From Engraulis encrasicolus (Eukaryota > Chordata > Actinopteri > Clupeiformes > Engraulidae): a stretch of DNA of 64,000 nucleotides. Where the stretch lies: positions 31,756,734-31,820,733 of the forward strand of contig NC_085871.1 in the NCBI RefSeq assembly GCF_034702125.1, in the 5' to 3' direction. Of this stretch, positions 35,163-44,079 are shown piece after piece (position 1 is the first letter of the stretch; every line of letters starts with the position of its first letter). Made by a program: the position numbers and the translations under genes. The notes under the pieces are model-generated. The model was not told the DNA's origin. It did no database searches and saw only the letters and a program-made list of their open reading frames with translations.

Positions 35163-35978
35163 TTACTGTGTCCCTTTGTAACTCCTCGTGGGTCGCCTGG
35201 CTGTGTTTCTTTTTTCTTCCTCTTCTAGTTGGTTTCTTTTTGCTTGTTGGGGTTTTCGTCCTGGTTTGGTGGTGGTGGTCTTTTGTTGTTGTTTCTTCTT
35301 CTGGTCTAAAAAAGAGCCCCCTTCTTCAGTTGTTGAGTTGCTCGAGTGTGCTTCATCCTCGCTGCTGGTGATGTTAAAGGAGACTGTCCTTGGTCTTCTA
35401 CGAGTCTGAGAGGAGTCTCTACGTTTGTAGGTTTGTTTTTTCCATGTGTAGACATTTCCCGTCTTGTAATCCATGTCATCCCTTTTGAAATTTTTAATTT
35501 TTTCTTGTTTGAGCTTTTGTGTGAATTGCTCTAAATCTTCTTTCATTTTCTTCTCCAGGTTTTTGAGGTGTTCTTGATCTTCATGTTGTGCAACAGTCTT
35601 TTGTAAATCTTCTATTTCACTCTTGAGTGCTTCTCTGTCTTTTTTGGACTCTTCAATAAGTAACAACATCAAGTCAAATGAACACTTGTTCAAGATAGCT
35701 TCCCACTTGTTCCTAAAAATAGTGTTGTCTGTTCTTCCGTTAGCTGGAAATTTTCTTAGTCTCAGGCCTCTTGGAATTTGGTTCTTTCTCCAGTAGTCTG
35801 ACAGTGTGATTCCATGTAGATCTAGTTTGATGTCCTTGATCATCAGGTCCTTGAGGTCTAAGAAGTTCTTCTCAATGTCTGGATCAGGAGAGGGTGTAGA
35901 GTCCAGTTCTTCTAGGAGGGAGGAAGTACTGATGATCTGCTGACCTTCTTCTGGGGGGTAGGAAAAAGTGGTCGACAT
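35163..35978 (-). CDS. PLE ORF1, coiled-coil basic protein
   Basis: A 271-codon frame from the internal ATG at 35978 (MSTTFSYPPEEGQQ); the open frame runs 35 codons further upstream to 36083, across the junction with the other copy, so the inner ATG is the likelier start. It is acidic at first, then has a long charged heptad-like stretch (KSEIEDLQKTVAQHEDQEHL onwards, about residues 125-165 of this frame) that suggests a coiled coil, then a Lys/Arg/Gln-rich tail. NVYTWKK resembles stretches found upstream of RT in other vertebrate PLEs. The function is unknown; RNA binding or multimerisation is inferred. It ends in TAA at 35163, overlapping the RT frame, which is -1 to it. Confidence 0.8.
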   Translation of the reverse strand: MSTTFSYPPEEGQQIISTSSLLEELDSTPSPDPDIEKNFLDLKDLMIKDIKLDLHGITLSDYWRKNQIPRGLRLRKFPANGRTDNTIFRNKWEAILNKCSFDLMLLLIEESKKDREALKSEIEDLQKTVAQHEDQEHLKNLEKKMKEDLEQFTQKLKQEKIKNFKRDDMDYKTGNVYTWKKQTYKRRDSSQTRRRPRTVSFNITSSEDEAHSSNSTTEEGGSFLDQKKKQQQKTTTTKPGRKPQQAKRNQLEEEEKRNTARRPTRSYKGTQ

Positions 35979-36069
35979 CTTTGGTCCCAAAAAATGTGTC
36001 AAATGTTCCACAAAGACGCAGGTTGGTGTCTGCGGAGCAACTCCTTCAAAAACACTGCCTTTGTGTTTC

Positions 36070-36488
36070 AAGATCAAGAACACCTCAAAAACCTGGAGAA
36101 GAAAATGAAAGAAGATTTAGAGCAATTCACACAAAAGCTCAAACAAGAAAAAATTAGAAATTTCAAAAGGGATGACATGGATTACAAGACGGGAAATGTC
36201 TACACATGGAAAAAACAAACCTACAAGCGTAGAGACTCCTCTCAGACTCGTAGAAGACCAAGGACAGTCTCCTTTAACATCACCAGCAGTGAGGATGAAG
36301 CACACTCGAGCAACTCAACAACTGAAGAAGGGGGCTCTTTTTTAGACCAGAAGAAGAAACAACAACAAAAGACCACCACCACCAAACCAGGACGAAAACC
36401 CCAACAAGCAAAAAGAAACCAACTAGAAGAGGAAGAAAAAAGAAACACAGCCAGGCGACCCACGAGGAGTTACAAAGGGACACAGTAA
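36070..36488 (+). pseudogene. PLE ORF1, 5'-truncated (plus copy)
   Basis: Homology to the minus-copy ORF1 starts at AAGATCAAGAACACC (36070) and runs to the same TAA at 36486-36488. The N-terminal half, including the natural start, is missing. The open frame extends upstream to 35994 only through the opposite copy. One visible replacement is IRNF for IKNF. The -1 overlap with the RT frame (36421-36488) is identical to that in the other copy. Confidence 0.85.
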
Positions 36489-36529
36489 TCAACATCTCAG
36501 GAACACCTCTTTCAGAAAACTGCATAGAT

Positions 36530-38701
36530 GTGCTATCAAAGGGCTTGACTTTTGCTCCAACTTACTCATCCAGAGAATTCGACACCAAGATTGACCTCTA
36601 CAGGTTCTACAGAAACTTGCACCTTAAAGCCTGGTACAGTATGAACAGTCAAACTTCAAAGACTCATATTGACTCTGTTAGCACAACTACGCAAGGAACC
36701 CCCTTTAAACCCAGGTCTACTTTTTGTCCTGTCACTGCAAATGCTACTCTGAGTACCTTTACCAAGAAAGTGGACTTTGAAGTAGATAAAATGTACCAAC
36801 AAAGAAAAAATAGACCCAAGTACTATAATTTAACAAAACAGGAACGTGGTGCTCTTGAACAGATGATGAAAAATGATGATTTGATAATTAAAAGAGCCGA
36901 TAAAGGAGGAGCTGTGGTTGTTTGGGGGAAAGATAAATACATAAAAGAGGTAAACAGACAACTGAATGATCCTGTGTACTATGAGGTTTTGAAACACAAC
37001 CCTACAGAGGTCTTAAAAATGGAGTTAAAAACCATACTGACTGAAGCTAAAGAAAATGACTGGATCTCTGATGGTGAATGTAAATTTCTTTTCAAAGAGC
37101 ATCCTAAACTGGCATCTTTTTACCTTCTCCCAAAGATACATAAGAATTTGGAAAATCCCCCAGGGAGACCAGTCATATCTGGGATTGACAGTCTTACAGA
37201 ACCAGTTTCAAAATACATAGATTACTTCATTAAGCCCATTTTACCTCAACTCCCAGCATTTATACAAGACACTACGGCTGTTCTTAAGAAGATACAGGAA
37301 CTAGGTAACATAGGGCAAGATACTTTATTAGTAACTATGGATGTGGAGTCACTATACACCTCTATTGTGCATGAAGAGGGGCTAGCAGCACTCGAGTTTT
37401 TTCTACAAGACCACCTACAAACAGAATCTCCCCCTGCACATTTCCTCTTAAAATTAACTAAATGGACATTACATAATAACATCTTTATTTTTCAAGATCG
37501 CCTTTTTAAGCAAGCTAAAGGATGTGCAATGGGAGCTTGCTACAGTCCTTCCTATGCGGGTTTATACATGGGTAAATGGGAAAATGATTTTGTGTTTAAC
37601 TCTACTAAAAATTCCTATTTAAATAAGATAATCTACTATGGGAGGTATATTGATGATGTACTCCTACTGTGGGATGGTTCAGAAGCTGAACTAGTGTCTT
37701 TCCATACTTACCTCAATGGCATAAACAAAAACATCAAACTGTCTCTGGAATATGACAAACAACGCATTAGCTTTCTAGATCTAGAAATATACAAGGATAA
37801 CGAAGGTCTCTTACATTCCACCATCTATAGAAAGCCTACTTCACGTAATACTATCTTGCATGCAAAAAGCTTCCACCCTAGACATTTAAAGGATAATATA
37901 CCCTACGGTCAATTCCAGAGACTGAAAAGAATTTGCGACGAAGCTGATTCTTTTGAGATTAAGGCAAATGAAATGGAAAATAGATTCATTCGAAGAGGTT
38001 ACAAAAAGAAAACCATTCAGTGTGCTAAACACAGAGCAAAGAACTTAGACAGGCAATCCCTGTTAACAAGTGGGAACTCAAGACAAAGTTCTGGGAGAAT
38101 TTTCTTCTCCACAAGGTTCAGCACTGAAGCAAATCACATTAAAAACATAATAAGAAAGAACTGGAATTTATTACAGTGTGACACTTCTTTGAATAATGTT
38201 TTTCAGGAGCCCCCTGTTTTCAGCTTTAAACGGGCCCCTACTTTAAATGACAAACTTGTCCACAGCTATCTACCACCATCCTCTGGGAACACTTGGCTGT
38301 CTAAGAAACCGCAAGGTAGCTACAAATGTGGTCATTGTAATCATTGCCCTACTATAGTCAAAAGTAAAACATTTGAAGATACACATGGACACAGAACACA
38401 TGATATACGGCATTTTATTAATTGTAAAACAACATTTGTCATTTATAAACTGGAATGTCCCCTCTGCAATGTTTTTTACATTGGCAGGACCAAACGTAGG
38501 TTACAAGATAGAGTCTCAGAACACAAGTACGCAATTAGAACAAAAAATGAGAACTATCCAATGGCACGCCATTTTAAAGACCAGCACAACAGTGACCCAG
38601 CTATTTTAAGAGCTATAGGTATTGATCATATACCACAAACAATGAGAGGGGGTGATAGATTAAAACAATTAAATCAGCGAGAGAGCTACTGGATTTTTTA
38701 A
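36530..38701 (+). CDS. PLE reverse transcriptase with GIY-YIG endonuclease
   Basis: A 723-codon protein for target-primed retrotransposition. The N-part begins VLSKGLTFAPTYSSREFD. RT motifs follow: RPVISGIDSLTEPVSKYIDY (about residues 215-235), motif A VTMDVESLYTSI (about 264-275), motif B AKGCAMGACYSPSYAGLYMG, catalytic YIDD in YYGRYIDDVLLLWDGSE (about 370-385), and SFLDLEIY. Next come a Cys-rich linker (CGHCNHCP) and a GIY-YIG domain (IYKLECPLCNVFYIGRTKRR...EHK). The frame is open upstream of the ATG into ORF1 at -1 (VINISGTPLSENCIDVLSKG), so a frameshift or reinitiation may produce it. An extra T in GGATTTTTTAAATT near 38692 brings a premature stop that removes about 20 C-terminal residues kept in the minus copy. 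Confidence 0.93.
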   Translation: MLSKGLTFAPTYSSREFDTKIDLYRFYRNLHLKAWYSMNSQTSKTHIDSVSTTTQGTPFKPRSTFCPVTANATLSTFTKKVDFEVDKMYQQRKNRPKYYNLTKQERGALEQMMKNDDLIIKRADKGGAVVVWGKDKYIKEVNRQLNDPVYYEVLKHNPTEVLKMELKTILTEAKENDWISDGECKFLFKEHPKLASFYLLPKIHKNLENPPGRPVISGIDSLTEPVSKYIDYFIKPILPQLPAFIQDTTAVLKKIQELGNIGQDTLLVTMDVESLYTSIVHEEGLAALEFFLQDHLQTESPPAHFLLKLTKWTLHNNIFIFQDRLFKQAKGCAMGACYSPSYAGLYMGKWENDFVFNSTKNSYLNKIIYYGRYIDDVLLLWDGSEAELVSFHTYLNGINKNIKLSLEYDKQRISFLDLEIYKDNEGLLHSTIYRKPTSRNTILHAKSFHPRHLKDNIPYGQFQRLKRICDEADSFEIKANEMENRFIRRGYKKKTIQCAKHRAKNLDRQSLLTSGNSRQSSGRIFFSTRFSTEANHIKNIIRKNWNLLQCDTSLNNVFQEPPVFSFKRAPTLNDKLVHSYLPPSSGNTWLSKKPQGSYKCGHCNHCPTIVKSKTFEDTHGHRTHDIRHFINCKTTFVIYKLECPLCNVFYIGRTKRRLQDRVSEHKYAIRTKNENYPMARHFKDQHNSDPAILRAIGIDHIPQTMRGGDRLKQLNQRESYWIF

Positions 38702-39013
38702 ATTAAAAGCTACTCAATATCCAGGTTTAAATGATGAGATGGAATACTGCCACTTCTTGTAAACACTACTGTTTAAGTATATGTGTTTCATGCATGTTTT
38801 TTTCTGTTTTGCTGTCCAATACTCTATTATACCTGTAGAGACTGTAGAATGAGGCCCCCTGCTGCCCACAATTGATATTGTTGTTTTTCTGTTTTTTGTA
38901 TGTCACCTTTGTTAAAGAGTGGTTAGCCATTGGCTAATTGGTCCCACCCTGCACACCTGAGAACACTCATGATGTCTTTTAATTATGTCTGTTTGTCACA
39001 GAAGAAACTGCAC

Positions 39014-39052
39014 ACTTCCTGACGAAGGCTTCATGCCGAAACGCGTCGAAGT
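39014..39052 (+). ncRNA. Hammerhead-ribozyme-like motif, plus PLE copy
   Basis: Order of parts: stem I strand ACTTC (39014-39018), core CTGACGA (39019-39025), stem II GGC-TTCAT-GCC with one extra A (39026-39037), core GAAA (39038-39041), minimal stem III CGCG, then TC (39046-39047) as the predicted cleavage position, and stem I partner GAAGT (39048-39052). The ACGCGT palindrome could let two copies form a double hammerhead. PLEs are known to carry short-stem-III type I hammerheads in their terminal repeats. The extra A beside stem II is non-canonical. Confidence 0.6.
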
Positions 39053-39075
39053 ATTTTAATCATGCTATGCCCAAC

Positions 39076-39085
39076 AAAATAAAGG
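39076..39085 (+). terminator. AATAAA-type signal in PLE 3' region
   Basis: AACAAAATAAAGGC lies 3' of the hammerhead-like motif, with the same in inverted form near 32567. It may serve as a poly(A) signal for read-through transcripts. Confidence 0.35.
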
Positions 39086-39517
39086 CATTTTAATTACAAA
39101 GAAGATGAGTGCCTTGGTATTTCTAAAACTTTTTTGAAATCAACCAAGCCTGTCACCAAAGAGCACCATCTTAAAACACTAGACAGTTCCAGGAAGCACT
39201 CCAACTGGACTTCATTCTGAAACAGATTGACCCTTTATTGAACACAGACAGGGCAGATTTTGACAAGACAAAAGTTTTGTCGCCTATCGAACATAATGTG
39301 AAAATGAGCAGATAAGTCACTTCAAAACACTTCAAATACGCAGATCGGGTGTCATACTTAATCACTGGTTCACTCACACCTCTCCAGAAAATCAACTTTG
39401 TCCTTAGGTGTATGTTTAGGGTCATTGTAATCATGGAAAGCAACACAATGAAAAATCAATGGAGTTCAATGAGAGATGGTGACATATTTGCTATTCGTAG
39501 AGCAATACATTTTTAAC

Positions 39518-39931
39518 TTCATGATGTAATCAATGATAAAAGCCCTCACACACCAGCAGCATGCATGCAGCTCCACATAAGAGCTGTATCCCTCCCATGT
39601 TTGACTTTAGGCACCATGTATTTTTTCCAAATTCTTCACCTTTTACACCAAAGATGTTTCTCCCACTGTCCTGTCTCAAAAAAGCCAGCCAAGAGTATGT
39701 CAGGCCTAATTCTGACAAAAATGAAGGCTAATGGGACTCATACTCTGAAATCAAGATCCCAAGATCAACCATTGTAGAACTGATAGCATCAGAACTATAT
39801 GGTGTTGGAGATGAAGAATATGAAAAAAGAGAAATGGTGCATAAAGTGAAACATGGTACAGATACAGCTCTTATGAGGAGCTGCATGCATGCCGCAGGTG
39901 TTTGAGGGCTTTTGTCATTGATTAAATCATG
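39518..39931. mobile_element. Hairpin insert in left arm of Tc1-like palindrome
   Basis: CATGATGTAATCAATGA...(39518) and its inverse TCATTGATTAAATCATG (to 39931) bound a 0.41-kb segment with arms of about 135 bp. Arms share GCATGCATGCAGCTCC.CATAAG, AGCTGTATC and CCATGTTT.ACTTTA.GCACC. The segment is absent from the matching position in the right arm (near 42300-42316), so it was inserted into the left arm or lost from the right. Confidence 0.75.
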
Positions 39932-40619
39932 TAGTGCAGGTGGATATGTCAGAAAAAAGAGGTTTAGGAACATTTCATATAGATTTTTCCAAATTGTGTT
40001 TTTTATCAACTACAAACCCCATAGTCTTCAAATCCACCTGTTTCCATTTTTTTTCGGAAGTGGAATAGCCCAAAATCCAAGATGGCGGATATGCAGTCAG
40101 ATTCTAACACAATTGAATGTAATGGAAGGAAACATGTCATATACATTTTTGGAATTGGTGTTTTTTAGCATCTCTTGGACCCCCTGAATACAAAACTACC
40201 TGATTCTATTTCCCCCCTTCATTTTTAGAACCAAAATCCAAGATGGCTGACATAACATATAGCAAAAATGACATGTTTGGTGTTTTGAGGTCTCTAAAGT
40301 CAGTGTTTTTTTCTTGTGTTTTTAATATTCTTGATGTATACAGGACCGTTCAGTCAGTCATTACATGAACTTTTTCAAAAATCATTTAAAATGTATAAAA
40401 ATTCAACATGACATCAATAAAACGATTGCGTACCTCTCTATATGGCCAGCTGATGTGTCTCATCCCAAATCTGAGCTGACCCCTTTGATAATTTGTGTTT
40501 TATATTTCTAGGACCCCCTCTGAAAACAAAACAATCTGTTTCCAATTTTTAGAAGCAAAATCCAAGATGGTCAACATTGTAGCAAAATATGAACATTTGG
40601 TATTTTCAGGTTTATTAAG

Positions 40620-41850
40620 CTATTGTGTTATTTTGTACGCCTATTGGTAATATTTTGATAGGCACATAACTGTCATTACATTAAATGTTTCGTCTCATAG
40701 GAAGAGCATCTGGAATTTGGGGTGACACACTGTAAATCTTGTGCGCACTGCGCACATGTCGGCTAGCAATTGGCTAGTTGCAAAAAGTTGGCCTGTTGCC
40801 TCCAACTAAACTCTCTAGACTGATCAGAAAGTAAAAGAAAATCCTATTAATTCATTTCATAGAACAACTGTAAAAAAAGAATGGGCAAGAGGACCACCTT
40901 CATGATGTGCAGCATCATTGAGGGAGCCAGTTTCTTTTCATTTTTATGTCAATTATTTTCATAAAAGATTCACACTTGTGCCACTTATACGGATCCTCAT
41001 GATGCCAAAGGTCTCACAAAGGTCAGTGTATGATAGTGTGGCAATCAGCAGTCAGCGCACCTGCCAATCTTGCACCTGAAACACAGAGGACAGACCAAGG
41101 AACCAGCAGGGAGGACAGCCAAGCCCCCTTGAGTCATGACATATGGTAGTACTTTGGGTTTGGGTTCAAATAACAGAAGGCCTTGGTTCCAAGTCGTGTG
41201 AGCCCACTCTCCTCTTCTTCACTACACATGGCTTCAGAATTGGGATGACTTGCTGTGAGGCCAACATAGGCATGCCAACCGGATGAGCCACAACAGACCC
41301 ACAGAGACGTGATCTCAATGGATGCTACTGATGGATGAAGCATAATATTAGACACCATGGATGATATAGGCCTAAGTAAGTTGGGAATTATATGAGGGAC
41401 GTTCAGAGCGTGTGAAGCACATGAGTGGGCTTACCGTAGGGTAGACCATATCAGGGTATGACCCATCACTACAGTTGAGGATATTCTCTGACTGTCATGC
41501 CAGAGAGCCCAGTTCTATGAGCAGAGAGCATGGCAAGATTGTTGGCATTGGAGGAATGCAACATCCCAGATAGATGTTTCACAGCCTTCAGATAAGCTGA
41601 GGCCGACCTTGAAGCAACTTTGTAGCCCTTTGCCTCGATATAGGCAGCCAATCCAGTGAATGTGCATATTACTGTACAGGTACTGCATAATAGGTAGGCC
41701 TACTGTACATGAAGTGACTCATAGCAATTGTTGTTGGAACAATAATTTGGACCAGCATGGAATCCTCTGTGCTCGAATTCACAAATGAATGGCGTCAGAG
41801 TAGAGTAGAGTATCATTTATTGATTTATAGACCTGAAAGCAACATTAATG
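40620..41850. other. Centre of the palindromic element, no gene seen
   Basis: Single-copy-looking core between the inverted arms. A 74-codon minus-strand frame (41134-41358) and a 60-codon one (41469-41651) show no known domain. No transposase signature (DDE/D or HTH) was recognised. Confidence 0.4.
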
Positions 41851-42843
41851 TTGATTTTGCTAAACAAAATGTCTTCTATCTTGGACTTTGTAATGGGCTT
41901 AGTTTATGTAATGGCTGACTTCACATTCATGTAACAAATATTACCAAAACAAGTCAACAATGGCTTTATAGACTTCAAAATATTAAATATGCCAATTTCG
42001 CCATAAATTATGTCAGCCATCTTGGATTTTGCCACAAAAAATGAAGGAAAACATTGAAAATAATTTGTTTTCTATTCAATGTTGCCCTGGAATTATAAAA
42101 CAGTTCAATTGAACCTTAAAACGGCATTAATGGTGAAATTTCTACACACAATGGCAGCCATCTTGAATTTGCCACTAAATGTTCACGAAAAAAATGGAAA
42201 CAGGTGGATTTGTATTCGGGGGGGGTCCTAGAAGTAAAAAAAACACCAAATGGAAAAATCTATATGAAATGTTCCAAAACTTACATATCAACCTATACTA
42301 ATGAAGTTAAACATGTATTGCTCTACGAATAGCGAATATGTCACCATCTCTCATTGAACTCCATTGATTTGCATTGTGTTCCTTTCCATGATTACAATGA
42401 CCCTAAACATACACCTAAGGCCAAAGTCGATTTTCTGGAGAGGTGAGAGTGATTCAGTGATTAAGTATGACACCCAATCTGCGTATTTGAAGTGTTTTGA
42501 AGTGACTTATCTGCTCATTTTCACATTATGTTCCATAGGCGACAAAACTTTTGTCTTGTGAAAATCTGCCCTGTCTGTGTTCAATAAAGGGTCAATCTGT
42601 CTTTGGTGCATGACATTTATTTTTGTACATACATTTTCATTCGGGAGGGTTGTAGCTTTCATATGAGTGACTTCTGAAGCCAAGTGATTAATTGAAAGTC
42701 AGGTTATTAGCTGTTATTCCAAACAGATGGATAGGCGACAACTCTTTTGGAGGCGAGTGTATTATCCTCTATCCACATTTTTTTTCAATAAATAAACACA
42801 GCACAGAAAGGAATTACTGTATGAAATACTTATTGGTCTAGTG

Positions 42844-43039
42844 CAGTGTTTCCCAACTAGGGGTACGTGTACCACTAGTATGCAAGCACACCACAGTGGG
42901 TACGGGGAAAAATTTAACTTTGAATGGGGGACAATTGAGAGGGTGATAAAGACATAGATATGTAGCATTGGTTAGGGTACTCATTGTACAACAAAAAGGC
43001 TAAGGGGGTACGCAAGACAAGAAAGGTTGGGAAACACTG
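42844..43039. mobile_element. hAT MITE, 196 bp, with 8-bp target duplication
   Basis: Perfect 14-bp inverted ends: CAGTGTTTCCCAAC and GTTGGGAAACACTG. GTCTAGTG is repeated directly outside (42836-42843 and 43040-43047). The 8-bp duplication and CAGTG start identify a non-autonomous hAT element. It lies just outside the Tc1-like palindrome. Confidence 0.93.
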
Positions 43040-43294
43040 GTCTAGTGCAGAACAAAACAGATTCAGTGTTTTACTCACCACTGTGTGCAAGTTTCTGTGT
43101 TCAGCTCAGGTGGAAGCCTCCATCACAACATGTTGGTACGGACATTAACCATCCTTCAGAAAACTGCCTCTCTGCCTGTCAGAAATAGCAAAATAATGTT
43201 AACACAAGGTAGTATCTTAAAGATATCCTTAACCAAAGACAGACAGACACACACTGCCACTGTCTTGGTTCTAGGACACACACACGCCCTGTAG

Positions 43295-43461
43295 CCCCTT
43301 AATGCGCGCCGTACCTCCAGTGGTACGCTGTAATAGTCATTGACATGTACCTACCATAGCACTACAATACTATGACACAACACAGGCCCTTTAGTAATGC
43401 ACCATGACTTGGTCATTACCATACCGGTAACAACAAATGTATAAAGCCGCGTCTTAAGGGG
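43295..43461. mobile_element. Small TTAA-type (piggyBac-like) MITE
   Basis: CCCCTTAATGCGCG at the left end matches inverted CGCGTCTTAAGGGG at the right, with TTAA following at 43462-43465. The left flank reads GTAG rather than TTAA, so that target copy has mutated. CpG-rich interior with CGTACC/GGTACG. Confidence 0.65.
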
Positions 43462-43564
43462 TTAAGGGTCACATCACATGTAATGACCGGGTTCTCACTC
43501 ACTCACTCCTTTTCTCCTACTTTTGCCTCAGACAATGCAGTGAGTTTTTAAAAATTGGCCTTAC

Positions 43565-43685
43565 CTGCACATGTGTGAAGGACAGGAAGGGAGGTTGAGG
43601 AGGGAGCTGCCAGTCAGGAGGTCCAGAGCTGTCCTGGTCCATCACCATCATGTGGATCATCAACCCCAACCCCAACTTCTTATAT
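43565..43685 (-). other. Candidate minus-strand exon, copy 2
   Basis: On the minus strand, between an acceptor-like TTCACGCAG and a donor GTAAG. It encodes a segment ending PFLSFTHVQ, related to the block at 32016-32184 (HPQPPIFLLFTHVQ). Further consensus donors on the same strand occur upstream near 44486 (GTATG), 44767 (GTAAG), 45281, 45355 and 45504. Together these suggest a minus-strand transcription unit starting near 45.5 kb. The product is unknown. Confidence 0.35.
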
Positions 43686-43702
43686 CTGCGTGAACACATT
43701 CA

Positions 43703-43806
<104 letters not shown>

Positions 43807-43897
43807 AGGCGGGATACAGGTTATATGGCACATTAGGAGGCAGGGGTATTGTTGCACTCTAGATGTTTAGAAATAAGTAGGTGCGTGGACCCAAAAA

Positions 43898-44073
43898 GTA
43901 GAGTTCAATGTGGGAGTACACTAAATAAGACACTGGTCAAGTCACTGCTCTCTGATGGCTGCAACCTGAAACATCTGCTCTACTCTGCTCTGAGAAAAAT
44001 AAAACAAAAAAATCTGCTTGTGCTTGACCTTAGTGTCTTATTTAGTGTGTGAACCTGCTCCCACATTGAACTA
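43898..44073. repeat. Inverted repeat, about 33-bp arms
   Basis: AGTTCAATGTGGGAG-ACTAAATAAGACACT (43900-43935) is inverted at 44033-44071, where the right arm has a small insertion. GGTCAAG/CTTGACC continue the pairing inward. Likely a small foldback element. Confidence 0.6.
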
Positions 44074-44079
44074 TATGGC

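Larger units (their letters stand above)
32511..39221. mobile_element. Penelope-like element pair, head to head
   Basis: Two PLE copies in inverted orientation: minus-strand copy about 32511-36069 and plus-strand copy about 36070-39139, plus a further 82-bp 3' tail on the plus copy. Homologous arms are 32511-35581 and 36070-39138; a 488-bp loop (35582-36069) is the 5' part present only in the minus copy. ACAGATTGACCC, extended by TTT, lies at both outer edges (32499-32513 and 39222-39236) as a 12-15 bp target duplication. This frames the whole pair as one insertion in the Tc1-like arm. The arms differ at few positions, so the element is young. Confidence 0.92.
32338..42761. mobile_element. 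Palindromic Tc1/mariner-ended element, invaded by PLE
   Basis: TA followed by CACTCGCCTCCAAAAGAGTT begins at 32338; the same sequence, inverted, ends at 42761. The arms extend inward: 32338-32510 continues at 39222-39517 and 39932-about 40620, and pairs with 42761 down to about 41850. The TA flanks and the CACTC start suggest Tc1/mariner ends. No transposase frame was recognised. Left-arm insertions are the PLE pair (32511-39221) and a hairpin (39518-39931). Inner arms carry AATCCAAGATGGC blocks (near 40072, 40234, 40559) and the inverse GCCATCTTG (near 42017, 42157). Confidence 0.75.

Noticed and set aside
36530..38701. Host GIY-YIG gene
   Set aside because: The RT motifs, the duplicated inverted copy and the target duplications identify a retroelement, not a host nuclease.
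32511..39221. PLE arms read as LTRs of a single LTR retrotransposon
   Set aside because: The repeats are inverted, the coding frames lie within the arms, and the protein has PLE-type RT with GIY-YIG, not a protease/integrase set.
39550..39930. Tc1 transposase remnant
   Set aside because: The only coding impression comes from the hairpin arms; no DDE/D motif or helix-turn-helix is recognisable in any frame.
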